A stretch of DNA of 21,632 nucleotides, taken from positions 1 to 21,632 of the forward strand of contig CALAUZ010000333.1 in the NCBI GenBank assembly GCA_937892105.1, in the 5' to 3' direction. The notes under the pieces were generated by a model, which searched no databases, had not been told where the DNA came from, and saw only the letters and a list, made by a program, of their open reading frames with translations. The first letter of the stretch is position 1. Each line of letters starts with the position of its first letter. The position numbers were made by a program, and so were the translations under genes. The DNA comes from an uncultured Fretibacterium sp. GTDB taxonomy: Bacteria > Synergistota > Synergistia > Synergistales > Aminobacteriaceae. Shown one piece after another: positions 14,826-21,632 of this stretch.

Positions 14826-15644
14826 ATGACGGCTTATGATTACACAGACGCTCATGAGGCTTTAGCATACTTGCAGAAGTTCATACCCTTCAAGCCATTG
14901 ACAGCTATAACAGCAGGTTCAGGACTTGGAGGCATTGCAGATATAATTGACGACAGCATTATCCTCGACGCTAATGACATACCCTGCTGGCCATGTTCAA
15001 CAGCTCCCGGACATGCCGGAAAGATAATTGCAGGGAAAATTCACGGAAGACCCGTAATCCTCCTTCAAGGCAGAGTCCACTGCTACGAGGGTTACAGCAT
15101 GAAGGCAGTAACTTTCCCTGTTCGAGTGCTGGGAATGATGGGGGTTCACGAATACATTGCCACTAATGCGTCAGGAGCAATCAACATATCGTACAATCCC
15201 GGCGAAATTATAGCTGTGAGGGATCACATCAACTTTATGGGAGCAAATCCCCTCACAGGCAAAAACGAAGACAGATGGAATGAACGTTTCCCAGACATGA
15301 CACACGCATATAGCCCGAAAATCCTGCAAATTCTCGGTGATATGGGATTGAGGCAGGGAGTATATGCTGCTTTCATGGGACCGTCATTCGAGACACCTGC
15401 GGAAGTGCGAATGGCAGGGATTATGGGTGCGGATCTAGCGGGAATGTCAACAGTTCCAGAGATAATCACGGCAAACGCTATGGGCATTAAGGCAGCGTGC
15501 TTATCGTGCGTTGCGAACATGGCCGCAGGTATTGAGCCGGAAAAAACTCTTACAGCTCAGGAAGTACTCGAAGAAATGAAAGCCTCTTCACATAAACTCG
15601 CAGGAATAATCGCAAAACTTATAGATAAACTGGATCAGGAGTGA
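14826..15644 (+). CDS. punA: Purine nucleoside phosphorylase (trimeric type)
   Basis: Phosphorolyses purine (deoxy)nucleosides to free base and (deoxy)ribose 1-phosphate for purine salvage in the cytoplasm. The 272-residue protein belongs to the low-mass trimeric PNP group, not the hexameric DeoD group. Phosphate site GSGLG (31-35) and GRVHCYEGY (82-90, H85) are present, as are TNASGAIN (113-120), GPSFETPAE (185-193, with purine-contacting E189), GMSTVPE (206-212) and the base-contacting Asn in SCVANMAAG (N231). The TNAAGG element usual in the family reads TNASGA here, a mild variation near the phosphate/purine pocket. A near-perfect AGGAGGTGAT sits 8 bases before the ATG. It begins a plus-strand operon with the M23 peptidase 12 bases downstream. 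Substrate choice (guanosine/inosine) is assumed from the family. Confidence 0.93.
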   Translation: MTAYDYTDAHEALAYLQKFIPFKPLTAITAGSGLGGIADIIDDSIILDANDIPCWPCSTAPGHAGKIIAGKIHGRPVILLQGRVHCYEGYSMKAVTFPVRVLGMMGVHEYIATNASGAINISYNPGEIIAVRDHINFMGANPLTGKNEDRWNERFPDMTHAYSPKILQILGDMGLRQGVYAAFMGPSFETPAEVRMAGIMGADLAGMSTVPEIITANAMGIKAACLSCVANMAAGIEPEKTLTAQEVLEEMKASSHKLAGIIAKLIDKLDQE

Positions 15645-15656
15645 GACATACATCAC

Positions 15657-16568
15657 ATGCGCAGGGCAAAAATATACACATTCATTATCTTTCTCGCAGT
15701 AATAATTTCAACACCTTCTCATGCATCATCATGGGTTAATTTCCCATCAAGCTGGGACATCGGACAGGCTTTTGCGGTATCAATAACGTCAACAGCAGAT
15801 TATTCTTCCCCCGTCGTAACATGGCTGAACAGAAGCATAGCGATGGACGTTGAGCAGGGCGGAACGGGGAAAATCTCATACGGCCTTCTGGGTTCAGACG
15901 TTCGCAGCATAAAACCTGGCACGTACAAGATACTGTTCGAGTTTGTACAGGGAGGCAGGCACTACAAGGCTTCCGGCAATATACTGTTAAGGGCGAGGCA
16001 GTACCCGAAGGAAAATCTCACAGTCAGCCCTAAGATGGTCAACCCTCCCAAGAAGGAACTCAACAGGATACGCAGCGAGTCGAAACTCATCGGTACAGCA
16101 CTCCGGACAATGACATCTCCCCGCAAATGGACTACGCCTCCTCAGCCGCCATTGAGCAGCATAACATTAACCAGCAGTTACGGCAAAAGCAGGGTATACA
16201 ATGGACAGCCGCGAGCCGGCCATAACGGTGCAGACATAAGGGCTGTAACAGGGACTAATATCCGTGCGCCTTTTGCGGGGACTATAGTGCTTGCGGGTTT
16301 CCACTATTACGCCGGAGGAAGCGTATATATCGACTCAGGGAACGGGGTAATAACAGCATTCTTCCATCTTAGCAATATTCTGGTGAAAAAGGGCGACAAG
16401 GTAGAGAAAGGCCAGGTAGTAGCAAAGTCGGGAGCAACAGGAAGGGTTACAGGGCCACATCTTCATTACAGCCTTATACTTGGCGGACAGTTTGTTGACC
16501 CAATCCCGTTATTATCCACAAGTATCACACAAATGCTCAAGAAGGGAACGAAACAGCAGGTGAATTAA
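15657..16568 (+). CDS. Exported M23 family metallopeptidase
   Basis: Probable zinc endopeptidase, or a non-catalytic LytM factor acting on peptidoglycan in the envelope. An N-terminal signal peptide (KIYTFIIFLAVIISTPSHAS; cleavage after SHA at about 23) precedes a beta-rich domain at about 25-115 of unknown fold and a Pro-rich linker at about 150-170. The LytM/M23 domain covers about 170-290. The zinc ligands are all present: H189 and D193 in HNGAD, and H270 in HLH (268-270), with the additional His in FFHLS (H237). It is therefore predicted to be active. GGAG is 15 bases from the ATG, longer than usual. manC starts 1 base after its stop. A role in wall remodelling during growth or flagellar passage through the wall is possible, but inferred only from neighbours. 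Confidence 0.9.
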   Translation: MRRAKIYTFIIFLAVIISTPSHASSWVNFPSSWDIGQAFAVSITSTADYSSPVVTWLNRSIAMDVEQGGTGKISYGLLGSDVRSIKPGTYKILFEFVQGGRHYKASGNILLRARQYPKENLTVSPKMVNPPKKELNRIRSESKLIGTALRTMTSPRKWTTPPQPPLSSITLTSSYGKSRVYNGQPRAGHNGADIRAVTGTNIRAPFAGTIVLAGFHYYAGGSVYIDSGNGVITAFFHLSNILVKKGDKVEKGQVVAKSGATGRVTGPHLHYSLILGGQFVDPIPLLSTSITQMLKKGTKQQVN

Positions 16569-16569
16569 C

Positions 16570-17631
16570 ATGGGCAGCGTTTACGGTTTAATTCTGAGCG
16601 GAGGAAGCGGGACTAGATTATGGCCGTTGTCGCGAGAGAATTTCCCAAAGCAGTTTATCAGGCTTTACGGGGATAAGACATTGTTACAGAATACAGCTCT
16701 GCGCATGGTGAGTATGCTGCCTCTGGAATTTCTGCGGGTCATCTCTGGTGCTAAGTGGCATGGCCTTGTTATGTCGCAGTCGTCCGAGATTTTCGGCGCG
16801 GATAACCTTCCGGAAGGCTTCATCATTGAGGAGCCGTTTGCGAGAGGTACTGCCCCTGCAATACTGCTGTCTGTTGAGGATTTAGTGCGTCAGGGAGCTT
16901 GTGATGATGACGTTATGATAGTTCTTCCCAGCGATGCATTCATACGGAACACTAAGACGTTCACCGATGCTCTGAAGATTGGCGTTAAGGCGGCACGTGA
17001 CGGCTATATTGCAACTTTGGGGATTGCTCCGGTGAGACCTGAGACAGGGTTCGGGTATATACGTCAGGGAGAGGAGATTTCGGGAGGGTGCTATGGGGCT
17101 GAAGAGTTCGTAGAGAAGCCGGACTTCAAGACAGCGCAGAAGTATCTTGCCGAAGGTTTATATCTCTGGAACGGCGGAATATTCATTTTCACTCCGAAGA
17201 GCCTTTATGCCGAGCTTGAACACGCTGACCCGGAATTATACTCGCTTGCTGTAAATGGAAGTGTGCGAGAAAATTTCGCGTCCGTAAAGAACATATCGTT
17301 CGACAATGCCATAATGGAGAGGGCAGAGAGGGTAGCAGTTGTACCGCTGGTAAATTCTGGGTGGTCAGATGTGGGATCATGGGACGCGCTTCATGATGAT
17401 GTACTGGAATGCGATGAAAGCAGGAATGTTACGGCGGGCAACGCGGTAATTCTCGACAGCAATAACTGCCTTGTTCACTCGCTGAGAAAACTCACTGTGA
17501 TAAACGGTGTGAACGATATTATTGTTGTTGACACGCCTGATACTGTTTTCATTACGAGGCGTGGTGCATCGCAGGGGGTTCGTGATGTTGTGAAGCACCT
17601 GAAGGAGAACGGTATGAATGACAGGACGTGA
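16570..17631 (+). CDS. manC: Mannose-1-phosphate guanylyltransferase
   Basis: Makes GDP-mannose from mannose 1-phosphate and GTP, supplying mannose, fucose and related sugars for surface polysaccharide or glycoprotein. The 353 residues cover the nucleotidyltransferase domain with the GMP signature LSGGSGTRLWPLSRENFPKQ (residues 9-28), LPSDAFI around residue 120, ETGFGYI, the sugar-phosphate motif FVEKP around 180, WNGGIF around 200 and SGWSDVGSW around 270. The C-terminal phosphomannose isomerase domain of bifunctional enzymes is absent, so this is the single-function form. The ATG is 1 base past the peptidase stop, with AGCAGGTG inside that gene. A glucose-1-phosphate enzyme is less likely given the PKQF signature. 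Confidence 0.92.
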   Translation: MGSVYGLILSGGSGTRLWPLSRENFPKQFIRLYGDKTLLQNTALRMVSMLPLEFLRVISGAKWHGLVMSQSSEIFGADNLPEGFIIEEPFARGTAPAILLSVEDLVRQGACDDDVMIVLPSDAFIRNTKTFTDALKIGVKAARDGYIATLGIAPVRPETGFGYIRQGEEISGGCYGAEEFVEKPDFKTAQKYLAEGLYLWNGGIFIFTPKSLYAELEHADPELYSLAVNGSVRENFASVKNISFDNAIMERAERVAVVPLVNSGWSDVGSWDALHDDVLECDESRNVTAGNAVILDSNNCLVHSLRKLTVINGVNDIIVVDTPDTVFITRRGASQGVRDVVKHLKENGMNDRT

Positions 17632-17664
17632 AATTCTCAGTTTGAACGGGCTGGTAAATAAGCG

Positions 17665-17693
17665 TTTAAGTTCACTTTCTATCATGGTACAAT
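17665..17693 (+). promoter_or_regulatory. Putative promoter for the hydrolase fusion gene
   Basis: TTTAAG (17665-17670) and TACAAT (17688-17693) are separated by exactly 17 bases. The -10 matches the consensus at five of six bases; the -35 is weak. It lies 69 bases before the ATG at 17762, in the only sizeable gap of the plus-strand block. Confidence 0.45.
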
Positions 17694-17713
17694 AAAACTA
17701 AAATGTGTCATAT

Positions 17714-17735
17714 GAAAGGTTCGCCCTTCCTTTTT
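17714..17735 (+). terminator. Weak hairpin with T-run (terminator or attenuator)
   Basis: GAAAGG (17714-17719), TTCG loop and CCCTTC (17724-17729) form a six-pair stem with one A-C mismatch, followed by C and five T. It is short for an intrinsic terminator. It could end manC transcripts or attenuate transcripts from the promoter at 17665-17693, because it lies between that promoter and the gene. Confidence 0.3.
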
Positions 17736-17761
17736 ACATTTATAATTAGGAGATGTATATC

Positions 17762-20700
17762 ATGAACAAGGCGTTAAAGTTACTATTAGCAGCATTGCTT
17801 GTGTTTTTGTTGGGAGCGGGAGCAGTCTGTTCTGCCGAAGTACCCTGTGCTGACCTCGTAGTCTACGGCAAGATTTTCACGTCCGAAGGCAACAAGGTTG
17901 TTGAAGCGTTCGCTGTGAAGGACGGAAAGTATGTTTACGTTGGCGACAAGGCAGGAGCAGAAGCATTCATCGAAGAAGGCAAGACCGAAGTTGTTGACTA
18001 CACCGGCAAAGGTCTTGTAATGCCCGGCTGCGGAAATGGCCACGCTCATTATATGCTTGGCTATGCCCTCAAAACCGTAGGCACAACGATTAATTACGAT
18101 GATACCCCAGACAACTTTCTGAATGAAACTGTCCCCGCTGCGGTCAGGAATGCAAGGGACAAAGGGGCAACGTCTGTTTTTGGTCAGGGCTGGAATTACA
18201 TGCGCTTCAAGGATAACATGCCTACCCGTCAACAGTTGGACGCTATTTGCAGTGATATTCCCATGTACTTTCTAGACGATGAATGCCACAAAGCATTGGT
18301 GAACAGTATCTTACTGGTTAAGGCAGGTATTATGAAGGAAGACGGGACTGTGCTCAAGAGTGAATTGCGCGGCGGCGAAATCGGTATAGGCGAAGACGGC
18401 ACTCCTAACGGCTATCTCGCGGAACAGGCTCAGACTTACATGCGTTCCTTCCTCGACAATGATAATCTTTATACGCTCGACATGGCCATATCTAACCTAG
18501 CAGAAATTGAACATCACATGCTTTCAGAAGGTTACACGATGTATCATGAGGGCTGGGGTAACTATTTCGTCAACACAAATTACTATCAGGCAGTACAGCA
18601 GATGGACAAGGCCGGTAAACTTCACTTCGTCTTGGGTCTGCCCTATGAGATTGAAAGCTGGATGAATATGGATGAAGCATTAGCCAGAGCTGTTGACGCT
18701 AAGAAATTTGCTTCAAAGCGTGTAATGCCGAGATGGATTAAGCTCCTCATGGACGGCACTGTTGAAACTGGCACAGGGTTTGTTGAGCCGTTGTATCCTG
18801 CTGATCGTCAGGGTATTCCAAACTGGACGGAAGAAGAACTGACTGACTTAACGCGCAAGGCTAATGAAAATGGACTGACCATACACATACACGTAATGGG
18901 TAACAAGGCCGTTAATTGTGCTGTAAATGCTTTCGTCAATGGCGGAAAAGATGAAATGCGCAATACTCTGGTTCATGTTCGTAACGTCAATGCAGAGGAT
19001 TACAAGCGTATGGCAGACCATAACATTAATGTTGTAGCTAGTCTGCTTTGGCATCATGTCGCCGATGAGGAGCAAAAGGAGCTGCTAAAACTACTTCCTG
19101 AAGGCATGGGGGACAAAGGTTACCCTATAAAATCATTCTTTGATAACGGTATCAACGCATCATCACATTCAGACTATCCGGCATTGAGCAATAGCCCAGA
19201 TGATCCTTTCGGTATTATGGAGATTGCTGTTACAGGCGTTTATCACCTTGACAATTCTAAATCATGGTGGCCGGAAGAACTTATCACCCGTGAGCAGGCT
19301 CTCACCGCTCTGACAATCAATGTTGCCAAGCAGATGTTCATTGAAGATGAAAGAGGCAGCGTAAAAGAGGGCAAATATGCAGATTTCCTTCTTGTGGATA
19401 AGGACGTTCTGACCTGCCCGGTAACAGAGATTCATACGGCCAAGCCTGAAGCTACATACTTTGAGGGTAAAAAGGTCTTCGCTAAAAACAATAGTATTGC
19501 TGACAGGATGAATGAGACAAGAGAAAAACTGAGAGCGCAATACGGCGAGAACAAAAAAATCACAGACGGCAATTATGATAAGTCGCTTGCGGTCAAGTGC
19601 ATAAACGGTACATTCGTCGGCAAAAAAAATGATGGTGTCGTTGCGTACAAGGGCATTCCGTTTGTCGGCAAACAGCCTGTCGGAAATCTGCGCTGGAAAG
19701 CTCCTGTTGATGTTGTACCCGATGACGGCGTATATGAGGCGTATTACAACGCGAAAAGCCCCTTCCAGAATGAGGACTTTAGCGAAGAAGGGTTTCTTTA
19801 CTATCAGGGTGAAGACTGCCTATATCTGAACATATGGAAGAAGGATGAAGCACCCGTAGAAAAGAAGCCTGTCATGGTATGGGTACACGGCGGTGCTTTT
19901 GAAATGGGCGGGACTGTTGACCCTATGTATGACTGCCACAATTTCGTAAAAGAGAACTCGGACGTAATCGCTGTTTCCATCGAGTACAGGCTCGGCGTTT
20001 TCGGTTTCTTCCACCTATCACATCTGCCGGACGGGAAGAATTATCCTGATGCGCAAAATTTGGGGCTTATGGATCAGGTGATGGCGTTAAAGTGGGTGCA
20101 TGAGAACATTTCGGCATTCGGCGGAGACCCTGAAAACATTACCATATTCGGAGAGTCCGCTGGTGGGGGAAGCGTTATCCTCATTCCGCTTATTGATGGC
20201 TCACATAAGTATTTTAAACGTGTCATTGCTGAGAGTGGCTCTCCCGTATTAACGAGGTCTACCGAACAGGCTATAGAGTGTACTAATGAATTGATTAATA
20301 TACTCGGCTGTAAAACTGTTGCCGACCTTCAAAAAGTCGAGCTTGCAAAGTTGGTGAAGGCCTCAGCTGTGTTAGGTTTACGCGTATGGCCTGAACGGGA
20401 TGGAAACTACTTGCCCCTGAATCCGTATGAGGCGTATGCGAACGGTGCTGCTAAGGATATAGACATACTTCAGGGCTGTAACAAGGATGAAATGGGTTAT
20501 TTCATTTACTGCTTCGGAGGGGTAGAACCTTATAATGCGTGGGCTGCTGACCGCAAGGCTAAGCACATGGCTAAGCTGACGGATGATGAGAAAGCACTGG
20601 TTGAGAGCTTCTGCAATGATGCAAAGAACGTAACCCCAGAATACTCAAGCACAAGCCGTCTATTTGACCAGATTGTATTTATCGCGCCACTGTTCAGAAT

Positions 20701-21091
20701 GTCGGAGAATCAGACCAAAGCCGGCGGTAAGTCGTACACATATTACTTCACCCCCGAAGCTTCATTGCCACTGATGAAGTGCGGACACGCTGTAGAGCTT
20801 GCTACCGTACTCAATCATCCTGAGAACACCATATTTGCGGGCAGAGCATTCGATAAGACATTCTCCAAAACCATGCGCAAGATGTGGGTACAATTCGCGA
20901 AAACTGGCAACCCTTCACTCAGCGCGGAAATTTCCCCAGACGGTAAAGCTCATGAATGGCCGCTCTATGACTCGGAGAATAAGAGCATTATGGTATTTGA
21001 TGAGTTCGACATTCACCCGGAAAAGGAATCCGAGTTGAAGATTATCGACTGGAACAGAACCTATTTCCTGACCGAGTATTATTGCATCTAA
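17762..21091 (+). CDS. Exported fusion of YtcJ-like amidohydrolase and type-B carboxylesterase
   Basis: A 1109-residue protein with two full-length hydrolase domains. A signal peptide (MNKALKLLLAALLVFLLGAG, likely cut after CSA) exports it. Residues about 27-575 form a YtcJ/amidohydrolase-3 domain: metal motif GHAHY (H94, H96), KLLMDGT around 328-335, IHIHVMGNKA (H375, H377), SSHSDYP with D471, and the closing GSVKEGKYADFLLVDKD. A roughly 35-residue charged linker leads to a carboxylesterase domain, about 610-1105: YKGIPF/PVGNLRW start, VHGGAF oxyanion hole (709-712), FGESAGGG with nucleophile S799, acid residue in CNKDEMG (E910), and His in CGHAVE (H1009). Both catalytic sets look intact. 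The ATG at 17762 lies 9 bases after AGGAG; the one at 17753 touches it. Substrates are unknown; hydrolysis of amide/carbamate and ester compounds is a family-level inference. Confidence 0.92.
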   Translation: MNKALKLLLAALLVFLLGAGAVCSAEVPCADLVVYGKIFTSEGNKVVEAFAVKDGKYVYVGDKAGAEAFIEEGKTEVVDYTGKGLVMPGCGNGHAHYMLGYALKTVGTTINYDDTPDNFLNETVPAAVRNARDKGATSVFGQGWNYMRFKDNMPTRQQLDAICSDIPMYFLDDECHKALVNSILLVKAGIMKEDGTVLKSELRGGEIGIGEDGTPNGYLAEQAQTYMRSFLDNDNLYTLDMAISNLAEIEHHMLSEGYTMYHEGWGNYFVNTNYYQAVQQMDKAGKLHFVLGLPYEIESWMNMDEALARAVDAKKFASKRVMPRWIKLLMDGTVETGTGFVEPLYPADRQGIPNWTEEELTDLTRKANENGLTIHIHVMGNKAVNCAVNAFVNGGKDEMRNTLVHVRNVNAEDYKRMADHNINVVASLLWHHVADEEQKELLKLLPEGMGDKGYPIKSFFDNGINASSHSDYPALSNSPDDPFGIMEIAVTGVYHLDNSKSWWPEELITREQALTALTINVAKQMFIEDERGSVKEGKYADFLLVDKDVLTCPVTEIHTAKPEATYFEGKKVFAKNNSIADRMNETREKLRAQYGENKKITDGNYDKSLAVKCINGTFVGKKNDGVVAYKGIPFVGKQPVGNLRWKAPVDVVPDDGVYEAYYNAKSPFQNEDFSEEGFLYYQGEDCLYLNIWKKDEAPVEKKPVMVWVHGGAFEMGGTVDPMYDCHNFVKENSDVIAVSIEYRLGVFGFFHLSHLPDGKNYPDAQNLGLMDQVMALKWVHENISAFGGDPENITIFGESAGGGSVILIPLIDGSHKYFKRVIAESGSPVLTRSTEQAIECTNELINILGCKTVADLQKVELAKLVKASAVLGLRVWPERDGNYLPLNPYEAYANGAAKDIDILQGCNKDEMGYFIYCFGGVEPYNAWAADRKAKHMAKLTDDEKALVESFCNDAKNVTPEYSSTSRLFDQIVFIAPLFRMSENQTKAGGKSYTYYFTPEASLPLMKCGHAVELATVLNHPENTIFAGRAFDKTFSKTMRKMWVQFAKTGNPSLSAEISPDGKAHEWPLYDSENKSIMVFDEFDIHPEKESELKIIDWNRTYFLTEYYCI

Positions 21092-21118
21092 GAATTTCAC
21101 AGAAAGGACGGTACAGAA

Positions 21119-21456
21119 ATGAAGAAGAAAACTTTTAGCATTGGCTATGGTCTTTGTTCTTACAGTCTGTACCGCACCTGCATCTGTAGCAACCAACAGC
21201 GCAGGGAATACACCAGATTATTCACGGAAGGAATGCAGGTACAGAATCCAGAATATCACTAAGGACATGGACACGTTCTAACAAGGAAACCATCAACGGA
21301 GACTCCGCACTTTTCGGAATATCCTACAATGACATAACATCAGCTCTTGATTACTATTTCGAGAACTGCAACAATGGTCGCCCATTCATAATAGCAGGCT
21401 ACAGTCAGGGTTCAGCCATAACCAGGCTCTTACTGAAAAAATACTTCAAGGAACAC
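21119..21456 (+). pseudogene. Decayed exported DUF3089-like alpha/beta hydrolase
   Basis: Three reading frames are needed. ATG at 21119 (after AAAGGACGG) gives MKKKT. From 21135 the next frame gives a signal peptide (LALAMVFVLTVCTAPASVA) and then PDYSRKECRYRIQNITKDMD up to a stop at 21279. From about 21295 a third frame gives ISYNDITSALDYYFE, NNGRPFIIAGYSQGSA (nucleophile elbow G-Y-S-Q-G) and LLLKKYFKEH. These pieces resemble the start and the nucleophile region of DUF3089-family hydrolases. The roughly 80 or more residues usually between them are missing, as is everything after. An extra A in the AAAA at 21128-21131 would explain the first shift. It follows the fusion gene by 27 bases, so it was probably a third exported hydrolase of that operon. 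Confidence 0.65.
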
Positions 21457-21632
21457 CTCTTGACAAGCTCTTGAAGGTCATCGAGTATGGAGTCAGACTC
21501 ATCATAACGAGGCTGGATCGCATAGCCCGCAGTCTCATTCAGGGAGTGTAGTTGCTAGAGAAGCTCAGCAAGAAGGGCATCATTGTTGAAATCCTGAGTT
21601 TGAGCATGATCTTATTGCCCAGAAAACTCAAG
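21456..21632 (+). pseudogene. Serine recombinase (resolvase/invertase) remnant, cut by window edge
   Basis: Read from 21456, the frame gives LDKLLKVIEYG, then RLIITRLDRIARSLIQGV, a stop at 21549, and LLEKLSKKGIIVEILSLSMI in the same frame. The order matches the middle of the serine-recombinase catalytic domain: a helix, then I-x-T-x-LDRIARS, then a helix ending in KGI, then a strand. The last 25 bases resemble the following conserved segment with a further frame change. Both the N-terminal catalytic Ser region and the DNA-binding tail are absent here. It joins directly to the hydrolase remnant, so it is a mosaic of two broken genes. Motif recognition is from memory of the family. Confidence 0.6.

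Noticed and set aside
17753..17761. ATG at 17753 as start of the fusion gene
   Set aside because: AGGAG is directly adjacent to it with no spacing, while the ATG at 17762 has 9 bases and begins a clean signal peptide.
17762..17850. Lipoprotein signal on the hydrolase fusion
   Set aside because: The Cys is preceded by AV (GAVC), and Val at the -1 position does not fit a lipobox. Signal peptidase I cleavage after CSA is more likely.
1..21632. CRISPR arrays, tRNA or rRNA genes, complete insertion sequences
   Set aside because: No regularly spaced repeats, no tRNA-like cloverleaf or rRNA stretches and no paired terminal inverted repeats with a transposase were seen when reading both strands.

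Overview
The window looks like chromosomal DNA of a motile, probably anaerobic bacterium. It combines a Clostridia/Bacillus-style flagellar and chemotaxis cluster (flhA-flhF-flhG-cheB-cheA-cheC-cheD-fliA-fapA) with whiA-pgk-tpiA, strong AGGAGG-type ribosome sites, several GTG/TTG starts and exported proteins. My best guess is a diderm such as Synergistota. That is inferred from gene content and order and is not proven by the sequence.

Minus-strand block, 14676 down to 1. Thirteen genes run in one direction. flhA, flhF and flhG (flagellar export gate and flagellum placement/number control) are followed, after a 124-base gap holding an inverted repeat and a possible leader peptide, by cheB, cheA, cheC and cheD (adaptation methylesterase, histidine kinase, CheY-P phosphatase, receptor deamidase). 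Then come a FliA/WhiG-type sigma factor, a FapA/DUF342 protein, a small unknown protein, the WhiA regulator and the glycolytic genes pgk and tpiA. Most junctions are 0-20 bases with the next ribosome site buried in the preceding gene, so co-translation is likely. No cheW, cheY, fliPQR or flhB is present. tpiA stops early, 11 bases from the window edge.

Plus-strand block, 14826 to 21091. A divergent intergenic region (14677-14825) with likely promoters in both directions separates flhA from a tight trio: purine nucleoside phosphorylase, an exported M23 peptidase and mannose-1-phosphate guanylyltransferase. After a 130-base promoter region comes a very large exported protein that joins a complete YtcJ-like amidohydrolase to a complete type-B carboxylesterase in one reading frame.

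Right edge, 21092-21632. No intact gene. I read a decayed, exported DUF3089-like alpha/beta hydrolase in three frames, abruptly joined to a decayed serine-recombinase fragment. Both window edges carry disrupted genes. This may be real decay or poor sequence near contig ends.

The most notable items are the two-hydrolase fusion, the hydrolase/recombinase pseudogene junction, the cheB leader with its 8-bp inverted repeat, the truncated tpiA, and a change in strand composition along the flagellar run.
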